Part shown: in pieces, positions 25,775-33,369 of the stretch
How the letters are laid out: every line of letters starts with the position of its first letter
Position numbering within the stretch: the first letter of the stretch is position 1
From: Brucella anthropi_A
GTDB taxonomy: Bacteria > Pseudomonadota > Alphaproteobacteria > Rhizobiales > Rhizobiaceae
DNA: 64,000 bases
Direction: 5' to 3'
Assembly (NCBI RefSeq): GCF_046630315.1
Contig: NZ_LQBD01000024.1
Span: forward strand, 177,147-241,146
Translations under genes and position numbers: made by a program
Notes under the pieces: generated by a model
Told to the model about the DNA's origin: nothing
The model's database searches: none
The model's input: the letters and a program-made list of their open reading frames with translations, nothing else

Positions 25775-26491
25775 TCACATTACCAAAATCGGCGACTTTG
25801 CCGGTACGCGATCGTAGAGATCGATGATGTCCTGGTTCAGGAAGCGCACGCAGCCCGAAGAGACCGCCTTGCCGATGGACCACCATTCCGGATTGCCGTG
25901 CAGGCGGTAGAGCGTGTCCTTGCCATCCTGGAAAATATAGAGCGCGCGGGCGCCGAGCGGGTTCTTCAGGCCCGGAGCCATGCCGCCATTCCTGGCGCTG
26001 TATTGCGTCAGTTCCGGCTGGCGGGCAATCATTTCGTCCGGCGGGGTCCAGCGCGGCCACTGGCGCTTGTACTGGATCACGGCGCGGCCCGACCAGGCAA
26101 AACCTTCGCGGCCAATGCCGACGCCGTAGCGCAGCGCCTGTCCGTTTTCGAGGACGAGATAGCAGAAGCGGTTGGCCGTATCGATGACCAGCGTACCCGG
26201 CAGTTCGCCGGTCGGGTCCTGCACCACCTGACGCAGATAGCGCTTGTCCATCTTCTGGATCGGGATTGCCGGAAGCTGGAAACCGCCATCCTCGACGGCG
26301 GCATACATCTGCGCCCAGCCGCCATAGGAAGCGTCGACATTGGCCTGCGGGGTGCGGTTGATCGGATTACCCGACTGATCCACATCGATGATTGGAACAT
26401 TCTGCCCCAACTGAGCGCAACCGGCCAGGCCGGCGGCCGCTGTTGCTGTCATTGCCGTCAGAAAGGAACGGCGGGTAAGGGTCGTTTGCAT
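25775..26491 (-). CDS. L,D-transpeptidase (YkuD domain) lipoprotein
   Basis: 238 residues. The N terminus has RRSFLTAM, a twin-arginine-like start, and a lipobox-like LAGC at about residue 25, so it is probably an exported lipoprotein. The YkuD core contains GTLVIDTANRFCYLVLENGQALRYGVGIGREGF and the catalytic HGNPEWWSIGKAVSSGCVRFLN with His, Ser-Ser-Gly-Cys and Arg in place. These enzymes make 3-3 cross-links or attach proteins to peptidoglycan. It converges with the HerA-like gene across the octamer hairpin element. Confidence 0.92.
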   Translation of the reverse strand: MQTTLTRRSFLTAMTATAAAGLAGCAQLGQNVPIIDVDQSGNPINRTPQANVDASYGGWAQMYAAVEDGGFQLPAIPIQKMDKRYLRQVVQDPTGELPGTLVIDTANRFCYLVLENGQALRYGVGIGREGFAWSGRAVIQYKRQWPRWTPPDEMIARQPELTQYSARNGGMAPGLKNPLGARALYIFQDGKDTLYRLHGNPEWWSIGKAVSSGCVRFLNQDIIDLYDRVPAKSPILVM

Positions 26492-26782
26492 ATGAAAACC
26501 AGTTTAGTGATGGGAGGGTTACAGATACACATTCAGGGTTAACGAATTGCGACCCGGCCAATTGTGGCGGACCGGCGGCAAACCATCGAAACGGCCCAAA
26601 ATGGCTGTTTCCGGTGTTTGGTTGCAGGGAAAACGCCCGAAAATTGTGGCGTACGCCCGTTCGCAATGCGGCCTAAACATGGCAAAGCCCCACCGGCATG
26701 GCGCGTGTTGCAGCCGCGACACAATTTTGGGTGCAACAGCCTGCTTTCAAAAAATGCGGACAGTTCAAATTTTGGTGAGCAA

Positions 26783-27436
26783 TCAGTCCAGCAATTGAAG
26801 GCTCGGCAAAATGAGCGCCGGTGCAAATTGCCTGTACTCGTCGGGCTGGTTGGTCCGGTTGATCCAGACCCCGCGCATGCCGAACCGCACCGCGCCTGCC
26901 ACGTCCCAGCGATTGGAAGACTGGAACGAGATTGCCGACGGATAAAGCCGCCAGTGCAGGGTGATGAGTTCATAGACGGCCGGGGCGGTCTTGTATTTTC
27001 TCACTTCATCGACCGAAATCACGTCGTCCAGCAGGACGTCGAGCGCTGCCGAACGGACCGCGGATACCAGCATTGCAGGCGATCCGTTGGAGAGGATTGC
27101 AAGCCGCGCGCCCTTCTCCTTCAGGCTTTTGAGGGCGGCCGGCACTTCCGGATAGCAATCGAGCTTCCAATAGGCGTCGAGCAGATCGCCGCGCAGCGCC
27201 GGATCGACGGAAGGATAGCGGGCGAAAGCGAAATCGAGCGAATCCTCGGTCAGTTTCCAGAAGTCGCTATAGGCACCCATCAGGCTCAGCACCCAGGAAT
27301 ATTCGAGCTGTTTTGCGCGCCACAGCTCGGAAAATGCCCGGCCGTCCGGCCCGGCCTTGTCCGCATGTCGCCGCACCGCCGAATGGACATCGAACAATGT
27401 GCCATAAGCGTCGAAGACATAAGAACTGTAGGACAC
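26783..27436 (-). CDS. Haloacid dehalogenase type II (HAD family)
   Basis: 217 residues from a GTG at 27436 with AGGAGA 5 bases upstream. The HAD motifs are the nucleophile Asp in VFDAYGTLFD, Ser/Asn in ILSNGSPAML, Lys in VRKYKTAPAVY, and SSNRWDVAGA; FDAYGTLFD with SSNxWD is the signature of L-2-haloacid dehalogenases, which hydrolyse 2-haloalkanoic acids to 2-hydroxy acids. Whether a halogenated substrate is the real one is not evident. It stands alone, divergent from sodB. Confidence 0.9.
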   Translation of the reverse strand: MSYSSYVFDAYGTLFDVHSAVRRHADKAGPDGRAFSELWRAKQLEYSWVLSLMGAYSDFWKLTEDSLDFAFARYPSVDPALRGDLLDAYWKLDCYPEVPAALKSLKEKGARLAILSNGSPAMLVSAVRSAALDVLLDDVISVDEVRKYKTAPAVYELITLHWRLYPSAISFQSSNRWDVAGAVRFGMRGVWINRTNQPDEYRQFAPALILPSLQLLD

Positions 27437-27668
27437 CGTTTTCTCCTGTGTAGGGCCGCCGCGCGATGCGAGGCATAAAATTCAGATTTGCGCCATCCTA
27501 CTGGGATTTCAATAATATTTCATTGTCTTGAAGCTGAATTGCGCATTCGCGCCATTGCCGCCCGCACCGATGCGGCCTATGTAGGAACCGCACACAGGTT
27601 TTGAGGCAGCGTCTGCTCGGCCCGCCGCAAGCTGCCCATATAAGCTGAAAAAAAGAGGAGAGTTTCCA

Positions 27669-28265
27669 ATGGCTTTCGAACTGCCCGCCCTGCCGTATGA
27701 CTATGATGCGCTTGCGCCTTTCATGTCGCGCGAGACGCTTGAACTTCATCACGACAAGCACCATCAGGCCTATGTCACCAACGGCAACAAGCTGCTCGAA
27801 GGCTCCGGCCTCGAAGGCAAGAGCCTGGAAGAGATCGTCAAGGAAAGCTATGGCAAGAACCAGGGCCTCTTCAACAATGCCGGCCAGCACTACAACCACA
27901 TCCTGTTCTGGAAGTGGATGAAGAAGGGCGGTGGCGGCAAGAAGCTGCCGGCCAAGCTTGAAAAGGCTATCGATTCGGATCTTGGCGGCTATGACAAGTT
28001 CCGCGAAGATTTCATCGCCGCCGGTGTCGGCCAGTTCGGTTCGGGCTGGGCCTGGCTGTCGGTGAAGAACGGCAAGCTTGAAATCTCCAAGACCCCGAAT
28101 GGCGAAAATCCGCTCGTTCATGGCGCAACGCCGGTCCTCGGCGTCGACGTGTGGGAACATTCCTATTATGTCGATTATCGCAACCTGCGTCCGAAATATC
28201 TCGAAGCCTTCGTCGATAATCTCATCAATTGGGAATTCGTCGAAGAACTCTACGAAAAGGCCTGA
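27669..28265 (+). CDS. sodB: Superoxide dismutase, Fe-type
   Basis: 198 residues. Metal ligands are His27 (ELHHDKHH), His77 (AGQHYNHILFW), and Asp/His in DVWEHSYYVDY. Gln73 before the second ligand, and TPNGENPL in place of the Gln-containing loop of Mn enzymes, favour iron (cambialistic activity is possible). It converts superoxide to H2O2 and O2. GAGGAGAG precedes the ATG and a strong terminator follows. No signal peptide, so cytoplasmic. Confidence 0.95.
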   Translation: MAFELPALPYDYDALAPFMSRETLELHHDKHHQAYVTNGNKLLEGSGLEGKSLEEIVKESYGKNQGLFNNAGQHYNHILFWKWMKKGGGGKKLPAKLEKAIDSDLGGYDKFREDFIAAGVGQFGSGWAWLSVKNGKLEISKTPNGENPLVHGATPVLGVDVWEHSYYVDYRNLRPKYLEAFVDNLINWEFVEELYEKA

Positions 28266-28287
28266 TCCATTTCGTATGACGGTCAAG

Positions 28288-28316
28288 AAAAACCCCGGTT
28301 TTGCCGGGGTTTTTTG
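28288..28316 (+). terminator. Rho-independent terminator of sodB
   Basis: AAAAACCCCGG-TTTTG-CCGGGGTTTTTT: near-perfect stem and T-run. The A-run on its 5' side lets it act for the convergent MFS gene as well. Confidence 0.92.
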
Positions 28317-28322
28317 TTGCCG

Positions 28323-29621
28323 CTATTCCTTGATGACCTGCACGCCGACATGGCGCGCGCGCCCCGCGCCCCATCCGGCGGTGGCAGCCCCCAAGCCCAG
28401 CAGGGCGAAGAACGCGCCGCAGGCCGCAAAGCTGCCCGTCGCGCTGTGGATCATCCCCACGATCAGCGGTCCGATGGCGGCAAGCGTATAGCCGACGCAT
28501 TGCGCCATGCCGGACAGATGCGCTGCCGTGTGCGAATCCGGTGCGCGCAGCACGATCACCATCATGGCCGCGGCGATGAGCCCGCCCTGCCCGATGCCCT
28601 GAATGACGGCCAGCACCCAATAGGTCCATTGCGGCAAATAGAGAAAACCGATCAGCGGCAGGGCCGCGCAGGCGCACAGAACGACATTGAGCAGGCTCTG
28701 GTTCTTCTGGCGGGTGGCGATGGAAGGAACGCCGAGGCAGGTGATGACCTGCACCATGATGGAAAAGGAAACCAGACCGCCCGCAGCCGCCGGGCTGAGG
28801 CCCTGCTCGCGCAGCATCGGCGCAAGCCATCCAAAGACGATATAGGCGGTGGAGGATTGCAGCCCCATGAAGAGCGTCACCTGCCAGGCCAGCCTGTCCT
28901 TCCAGAGGCCGACGACCCTGAAGCCCGAATGGGCCACATTGTGTTTCGCGCGCATGGCCTGCGGCAGCCACAGCACGAGAATGATTGCCGCCGGAACGGC
29001 CCAGAAGGCCAAAGCGAGGTTCCACGAACCGCCGAGCATCCCCTTGATCGGAATGGTGAAACCGGCAGCAGCGGCGGCGCCGCCGCACAGCGCCATCGTA
29101 TAAAGGCCGGTCATGATGGCGGCGGTTTTGGGAAAGTCGCGCTTGACGACACCGGGAAGCAGGACATTGCCGGTTGCGATGGCGGCGCCGGCCAGCGCCG
29201 CGCCGATATAAAGCGAGTAAAACGAACCGAAGCCGCGAATGGCGGTGCCGACCGTCAGCACAGCCAGAACCATAAGCAGCACGCGCTCCGCGCCAAAACG
29301 CTGCGCCAGCCGCGGCGCGAATGGCGCAAAGACGCCGAGGCAGACGACCGGCAAGGTGGTCAACACACCGGCTGCGACGGAGGACATGCCGGTGGCGTCG
29401 ATAATCTCCGGCAACAGCACGGAAACGCTGGAGAATACCGGACGCAGATTGGCCGCGATCAGCACGAGGCTCAACCCCAACAGGACACGCATTGCCCTGC
29501 CCGGCGATGGCTGGGCCGGCGGCGGCGGAACGCTGTCCGCCTCCGCATCGACCAGCGCGTCGGGCTGTATGATCGCCGCGTCTTCCGCCCTGTCCGGCAA
29601 GGCTGTGTTCGTGTGGCTCAT
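28323..29621 (-). CDS. CynX/NimT family MFS transporter
   Basis: 432 residues with 12 predicted membrane helices after a ~40-residue Pro-rich cytoplasmic N terminus. LIAANLRPVFSSVSVLLPEI is typical of CynX/NimT (cyanate / 2-nitroimidazole) transporters of the major facilitator superfamily. The substrate cannot be read from the sequence; no cyanase is nearby. The ATG overlaps the stop of the upstream regulator gene as ATGA, so the transporter is translationally coupled to and probably controlled by it. Confidence 0.85.
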   Translation of the reverse strand: MSHTNTALPDRAEDAAIIQPDALVDAEADSVPPPPAQPSPGRAMRVLLGLSLVLIAANLRPVFSSVSVLLPEIIDATGMSSVAAGVLTTLPVVCLGVFAPFAPRLAQRFGAERVLLMVLAVLTVGTAIRGFGSFYSLYIGAALAGAAIATGNVLLPGVVKRDFPKTAAIMTGLYTMALCGGAAAAAGFTIPIKGMLGGSWNLALAFWAVPAAIILVLWLPQAMRAKHNVAHSGFRVVGLWKDRLAWQVTLFMGLQSSTAYIVFGWLAPMLREQGLSPAAAGGLVSFSIMVQVITCLGVPSIATRQKNQSLLNVVLCACAALPLIGFLYLPQWTYWVLAVIQGIGQGGLIAAAMMVIVLRAPDSHTAAHLSGMAQCVGYTLAAIGPLIVGMIHSATGSFAACGAFFALLGLGAATAGWGAGRARHVGVQVIKE

Positions 29622-30295
29622 GATGCGAGCAACCTTTCAAGTGCTTCAATCAGGGGCGCCATGAAACGGCGAACCGTCGCGCCGGCCTTGTCGGGATCGC
29701 CGGTGGCGATGGCCTCGACGATCTGGCGGTGCGCTTCATGGCTGGGCTCGGGCAGTTCGCCGTCGAGCGTTGCTTCTATGGAATCGCGGATGGAGGCGGA
29801 AAAAAACGCATAGACCTCGATCAGCGCGCTGTTGCCGGAGGCCGCGACGATGGCCTCATGAAAGGCGAAATCGCGGGCCACGAAGGCTGCGCGGTCGAGT
29901 TCGTCGCGGTTGCCGCGCTGGACCAGCATTTTTTCCAGATGCGCAAGCCCCCTTTGCGTGATGCGCAGGGCGGCAAGGCGCGCGGCCTCCGTTTCCAGGA
30001 CTGCCCGTGTTTCAAAACGGTCGCGCAGACTGGTATGGCGGATGCGGTCGAGGCTGCGCACGGTATCGGCGGTGGAGCGGACATAGGTTCCCGAACCCTG
30101 CCGGGTTTCCAGCATTCCCTGCGCCACCAGCGCCCGGACGGCCTCACGCACCGTGCCGCGGCTGACGCCGAGCGTTGCCGAAAGGGCCGCTTCATTGGGC
30201 AATTGATCGCCTATCGCCCAGCGCCCGGATGTGATTTCCGCACGCAAGGACTGCGTGGCTGCGTCCGCCAGGGTCTTGCGGGATAGTGCCTTCAT
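29618..30295 (-). CDS. FadR-subfamily GntR transcriptional regulator
   Basis: 225 residues: an N-terminal winged helix (residues ~10-72; LPNEAALSATLGVSRGTVREAVRAL and the wing LETRQGSGTYV) and a C-terminal all-helical FCD ligand domain (about 85-210, with RFETRAVLETEAARLAALR and FHEAIVAASGNSALIEVY). FCD regulators usually bind a small organic acid and repress an adjacent gene. A perfect palindrome lies 11 bases upstream of its start, so it most likely represses itself and the MFS gene. Confidence 0.92.
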   Translation of the reverse strand: MKALSRKTLADAATQSLRAEITSGRWAIGDQLPNEAALSATLGVSRGTVREAVRALVAQGMLETRQGSGTYVRSTADTVRSLDRIRHTSLRDRFETRAVLETEAARLAALRITQRGLAHLEKMLVQRGNRDELDRAAFVARDFAFHEAIVAASGNSALIEVYAFFSASIRDSIEATLDGELPEPSHEAHRQIVEAIATGDPDKAGATVRRFMAPLIEALERLLAS

Positions 30296-30305
30296 AACTC
30301 CACCA

Positions 30306-30322
30306 AAGTCATCTGATGACTT
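30306..30322. promoter_or_regulatory. Palindromic operator of the GntR regulator
   Basis: AAGTCATC-T-GATGACTT, a perfect 8-bp inverted repeat about one central base, 11 bases before the regulator start. Spacing and form fit operators of the FadR subfamily. Confidence 0.75.
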
Positions 30323-30443
30323 GATGAATTAGACCTGCGGAACAGGCCTGTCAACCGCCGCGCGGGCTGGAAACCACTGCCGCATTCCGTTAACAATTTT
30401 CGCGCAAAGTGCCTTTACGCGATCCGACAATAGACATCCTATA

Positions 30444-30480
30444 TTTCAAGCCAGATTTCAGGCCAGACTTCAGGTGCCAG
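30444..30480 (+). repeat. Tandem 12-bp repeats in the corA leader
   Basis: TTTCAAGCCAGA, TTTCAGGCCAGA and a degenerate third unit CTTCAGGTGCCAG lie directly before the corA start; the last unit carries the AGGTG that can serve as ribosome site. Confidence 0.6.
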
Positions 30481-30481
30481 C

Positions 30482-31474
30482 ATGATTACAACCTACAGCC
30501 TTTCCGGAGACCATCTTGAAGCGGTGGAGGTCGCGCCCGGCAGCCCCCTGCCCGACAATGTGATCTGGATCGACCTGATTGCTCCCGCCGTCAATGAAGA
30601 CAGCATCGTCGAGGCCTGGACAGGCATTTCGATCCCCACGCGCGAGGACATGACCGAAATCGAGGAATCGAGCCGGTTCTACATGGAAACCGGCGCGCAA
30701 TATCTGACCGTCCCGATCCTGCACGCGGTCGATCTCGACCATCGCGAGCTTGCGCCGGTCACCTTCATCCTGCACGGCCCGCGGCTGATCACCGTGCGCT
30801 ACGCCAACCCGAAATCCTTCAGCACCTATATTCTGCGCGCCACAAAACCGGGCAACGGACTGACCTCATCCAAATGCTCCGGCCTTTCGATCATGCTCGG
30901 CATCACCGAGGCCACGACCAACCGGCTTGCCGATATTCTGGAAGGGGTGGCGGGCAAGATCGATGCGGCCTCGCACTCCATCTATCGCCGCCAGCCGAAA
31001 GCCCGCCCGATGACGACGCAGGACTTTCGCCATATCCTGACCCAGATCGGCGGACAGGGAACCTTTCTTTCGCGCATGCGGGAAAGTCTGGCGGGCATCA
31101 GCCGCATGCTGGTCTATCTGTCGGCCACCAGCAATCCCGCATCCGGCAAGAAGGAAACGCGCAGCTGGATCAAATCGCTGGAGCGCGACACCCAATCGCT
31201 GACCGCCTATGTCGATTTTCTGGCCAACAAGGTCACATTCCTGCTCGATACGATCGTCGGGCTGATTTCGGTGGAGCAGAACGCCATCATCAAGATATTT
31301 TCCGTGGCGGCGGTCGGCTTCATGCCGCCGACGCTGGTGGCTTCCATCTATGGCATGAACTTCTCCTTCATGCCGGAACTGAATTCGCCCTGGGGCTATC
31401 CGATGGCGCTTGGCATGATGGTCGCTTCCGCCCTGCTGCCGCTCTATTATTTCCGCCGCAAGGGCTGGCTGTAG
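30482..31474 (+). CDS. CorA family divalent cation (Mg2+) channel
   Basis: 330 residues. A long cytoplasmic domain is followed by two C-terminal membrane helices; the first ends in the signature YGMNF (VASIYGMNFSFMPEL), the second is ALGMMVASALLPLYYF, and a basic tail closes the chain. Family members are pentameric Mg2+ or Co2+/Ni2+ channels of the inner membrane. The segment RESLAGISRMLVYLSAT is typical of the stalk helix. The gene appears monocistronic. Confidence 0.9.
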   Translation: MITTYSLSGDHLEAVEVAPGSPLPDNVIWIDLIAPAVNEDSIVEAWTGISIPTREDMTEIEESSRFYMETGAQYLTVPILHAVDLDHRELAPVTFILHGPRLITVRYANPKSFSTYILRATKPGNGLTSSKCSGLSIMLGITEATTNRLADILEGVAGKIDAASHSIYRRQPKARPMTTQDFRHILTQIGGQGTFLSRMRESLAGISRMLVYLSATSNPASGKKETRSWIKSLERDTQSLTAYVDFLANKVTFLLDTIVGLISVEQNAIIKIFSVAAVGFMPPTLVASIYGMNFSFMPELNSPWGYPMALGMMVASALLPLYYFRRKGWL

Positions 31475-31498
31475 CCAGTCGTGACAAGCAAGGCGCAC

Positions 31499-31524
31499 TA
31501 TGTTATATCATGGGTTATAACATA
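31499..31524 (+). promoter_or_regulatory. Operator palindrome of the toxin-antitoxin operon
   Basis: TATGTTATA (31499-31507) and TATAACATA (31516-31524), a perfect 9-bp inverted repeat with an 8-base spacer, just before the antitoxin ribosome site AGGAGA. This is the usual place for autorepression by an AbrB-fold antitoxin. Confidence 0.78.
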
Positions 31525-31535
31525 GGAGAAAAGCC

Positions 31536-31766
31536 ATGAACGTAACCCTGCGCAAGATCGGCAATTCCGACGGAGTGATCCTGCCCAAGGAAGTGCTGGA
31601 GCAGTTGAATGTCCAAACCGGCGACACTTTGATCCTGACGACAGACAAGGATGGGCTGCGGCTGACCAAAAGCACCGAAGCGCCCGAAGTCTTCGAGCAG
31701 AAGATGAAGATTGCCCGCGAGCGGATGAAAAAATACGAGACCGCCTATCGCGTGCTCGCGCAATGA
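31536..31766 (+). CDS. AbrB/MazE-type antitoxin
   Basis: 76 residues. The N-terminal swapped-hairpin DNA-binding domain is evident in VTLRKIGNSDGVILPKEVLEQLNVQTGDTLIL; the C-terminal charged helix (EVFEQKMKIARERMKKYETAYRVLAQ) would wrap around and inhibit the toxin. AGGAGA lies 8 bases before the ATG. The stop overlaps the toxin start as ATGA. The antitoxin fold (AbrB) is not the Phd fold found with the founding Doc toxin of phage P1. Confidence 0.9.
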   Translation: MNVTLRKIGNSDGVILPKEVLEQLNVQTGDTLILTTDKDGLRLTKSTEAPEVFEQKMKIARERMKKYETAYRVLAQ

Positions 31767-32149
31767 TCGACTTTCATTCGCGGTCTTTCATAGAGGCTCT
31801 GCATCAAGAGCAATTGCGCCTGCACGGCGGCGCAGCCGGCATTCGCGATTCAGGCTTGCTGGATTCGGCACTGGCGCGCCCCTTGCAAAAGGAAGCCTAT
31901 GGCGATCCCGATATTTTCGACCTGGCAGCAGCCTATCTGTTCGGAGTGCTGAAAAACCATCCTTTCGTGGACGGCAACAAGAGAACGGGACTGGCTGCCG
32001 CCGACCTTTTTCTTTATTTCAACGGCTACAGTCTTGAAGCTGAACAGGAAGACGTCATCCAGCTTGTCCTGATGGTTTCGACCAGCGAAATCGATGAAGC
32101 GGGCGCGGCGGCGTTCTTCCGCGATCATGCCGTCGCCATAGAAGGTTAA
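31763..32149 (+). CDS. doc: Doc (death-on-curing) Fic-fold toxin
   Basis: 128 residues. The Fic/Doc motif is H66-P-F68-V-D70-G-N72-K73-R74-T (HPFVDGNKRTGL). Lys in place of the second Gly of canonical Fic (DGNGR) is the Doc variant, in which the enzyme phosphorylates EF-Tu instead of AMPylating targets. The N-terminal IRDSGLLDSALARP segment is also Doc-like. It is coupled to the antitoxin by ATGA. The stop codon overlaps that of the convergent Gre-factor gene. Confidence 0.92.
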   Translation: MIDFHSRSFIEALHQEQLRLHGGAAGIRDSGLLDSALARPLQKEAYGDPDIFDLAAAYLFGVLKNHPFVDGNKRTGLAAADLFLYFNGYSLEAEQEDVIQLVLMVSTSEIDEAGAAAFFRDHAVAIEG

Positions 32150-32616
32150 AGCCCTTTCAGCGACACGATTTCCCATTCGACATTGTTGATCTTGACGATA
32201 TCGCCGACCGGCTTGCCGAACAGCAGGATCGCCACCGGCGCGACGTGGGAAATCCTGCCGCTTGACGGATCGGCCTCGTCCTCGCCCACGATTGTCCAGC
32301 GGCGGGTTTTGCCGTCATCCAGATTTTCCAACTCCACCGTCATGCCGAAGCGCACCACATCGCTGGCGGGATCAGGCACCGAAAGCTCGGCATTTTCGCG
32401 CCGCGCCGTCCAATAGCGCAGATCGCGCGAAATGCGCGCAATCGCCGAACGTTCGCCCGCGACATTGGCGTCCGCCAGTTCATGTTGCAGCCGTGCGATC
32501 TCGTCCTCGATCATCTTCAGGCCGGCGGGCGTGACGAGATTGCGGTGCGGGCTGACCGGACGCTCGCCGAGATCGGTCGGCGCATCATCCTGTTCTTTGG
32601 TGAATGCTCTGCTCAT
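32146..32616 (-). CDS. GreA/GreB family transcription elongation factor
   Basis: 156 residues from the ATG at 32616 (MSRAFTKEQDD). The N-terminal coiled coil (LVTPAGLKMIEDEIARLQHELADAN ... ISRDLRYWTARRENAEL) and the FKBP-like C-terminal domain (VRFGMTVELENLDDGKTRRWTIVGEDEADPSSGRISHVAPVA) are complete. Gre factors enter the RNA polymerase secondary channel and rescue backtracked complexes by RNA cleavage. The YWTARRENAEL segment is closer to GreB-type than to housekeeping GreA. The upstream part of the open frame is not counted, because it runs through the shared promoter region with betI. Confidence 0.88.
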   Translation of the reverse strand: MSRAFTKEQDDAPTDLGERPVSPHRNLVTPAGLKMIEDEIARLQHELADANVAGERSAIARISRDLRYWTARRENAELSVPDPASDVVRFGMTVELENLDDGKTRRWTIVGEDEADPSSGRISHVAPVAILLFGKPVGDIVKINNVEWEIVSLKGL

Positions 32617-32720
32617 CAGTTGAATGTAGGCGGTGGGCGCTGCTCCCGCAAGCCCGCCTGCGACAGGCTCCGCCAGCATGCAGGACGGGGTAAATGCATG
32701 ATTTGCATATCCAGTTTTTA

Positions 32721-32740
32721 TTGATTGATGAGTCAATCAA
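32721..32740 (+). promoter_or_regulatory. BetI operator palindrome
   Basis: TTGATTGA-TGAG-TCAATCAA, a perfect 8-bp inverted repeat with a 4-base centre, about 42 bases before betI. This is the expected site of autorepression by BetI, relieved by choline. Confidence 0.85.
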
Positions 32741-32782
32741 CGTTAAACTGCCCCATAATTTGCCTGAGAACGGACCAAAATC

Positions 32783-33367
32783 ATGCCCAAGATCGGGATG
32801 GAACCCTTGCGGCGGCGCGAGTTGATCGATGCCGCCATCCGCACCATCGGCCAGCGCGGCTCGCTGGATGTGACCGTTGCGCAGATCGCCCATGAGGCAG
32901 GCGTTTCGCCCGCGCTCGCGCATCATTATTTCGGCGGCAAGGACAAGCTCATTCTCGCCACCATGCGCCACCTGCTGCGCGAATTGGGCCACGATCTCAA
33001 CGCGGCGGTGAAACAGGCCGCGACACCGCGCGAGCGCATCGCCGCGATCATCGCGGTCAATTTTTCCGCATCGCAATTCGCGCAGGAAACGATTGCAGCC
33101 TGGCTGACCTTCTATGTCCACGCCCAGCAGTCGGAAGACACGAAGCGGCTTTTGCGCATCTATGCGCGCCGCCTTCATTCCAACCTGGTTTTCGCGCTGG
33201 AGCAGCTCACAAGCCGCGCCAACGCCCACCGCATCGCCGAGGGGGCGGGCGCCATGATCGACGGCCTTTATATCCGTCACGCGCTTGGCGCCGACGCGCC
33301 CGATGCCGCCTCGGCCATCGCGCTGGTGGAAGACTATATCGCAGTTCAGCTTGCGGGGAAGAATTGA
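32783..33367 (+). CDS. betI: BetI, TetR-family choline-responsive repressor
   Basis: 194 residues. The N-terminal helix-turn-helix, RRRELIDAAIRTIGQRGSLDVTVAQIAHEAGVSPALAHHYFGGKDKLI (about 10-57), is characteristic of BetI. The C-terminal ligand domain (TIAAWLTFYVHAQQSEDTKRLLRIYARRLHSNL) is also family-specific. It represses the bet genes when choline is absent. It overlaps no gene; betA follows 2 bases after its stop. Confidence 0.95.
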   Translation: MPKIGMEPLRRRELIDAAIRTIGQRGSLDVTVAQIAHEAGVSPALAHHYFGGKDKLILATMRHLLRELGHDLNAAVKQAATPRERIAAIIAVNFSASQFAQETIAAWLTFYVHAQQSEDTKRLLRIYARRLHSNLVFALEQLTSRANAHRIAEGAGAMIDGLYIRHALGADAPDAASAIALVEDYIAVQLAGKN

Positions 33368-33369
33368 GC

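Noticed and set aside
26492..26782. Small gene between the L,D-transpeptidase and the dehalogenase
   Set aside because: Frames on both strands lack a ribosome site and natural composition; nothing recognisable in the roughly 290 bases.
28314..29813. Long plus-strand frame opposite the MFS gene
   Set aside because: The minus strand encodes a complete 12-helix transporter; the plus frame is highly charged and has no recognisable domain.
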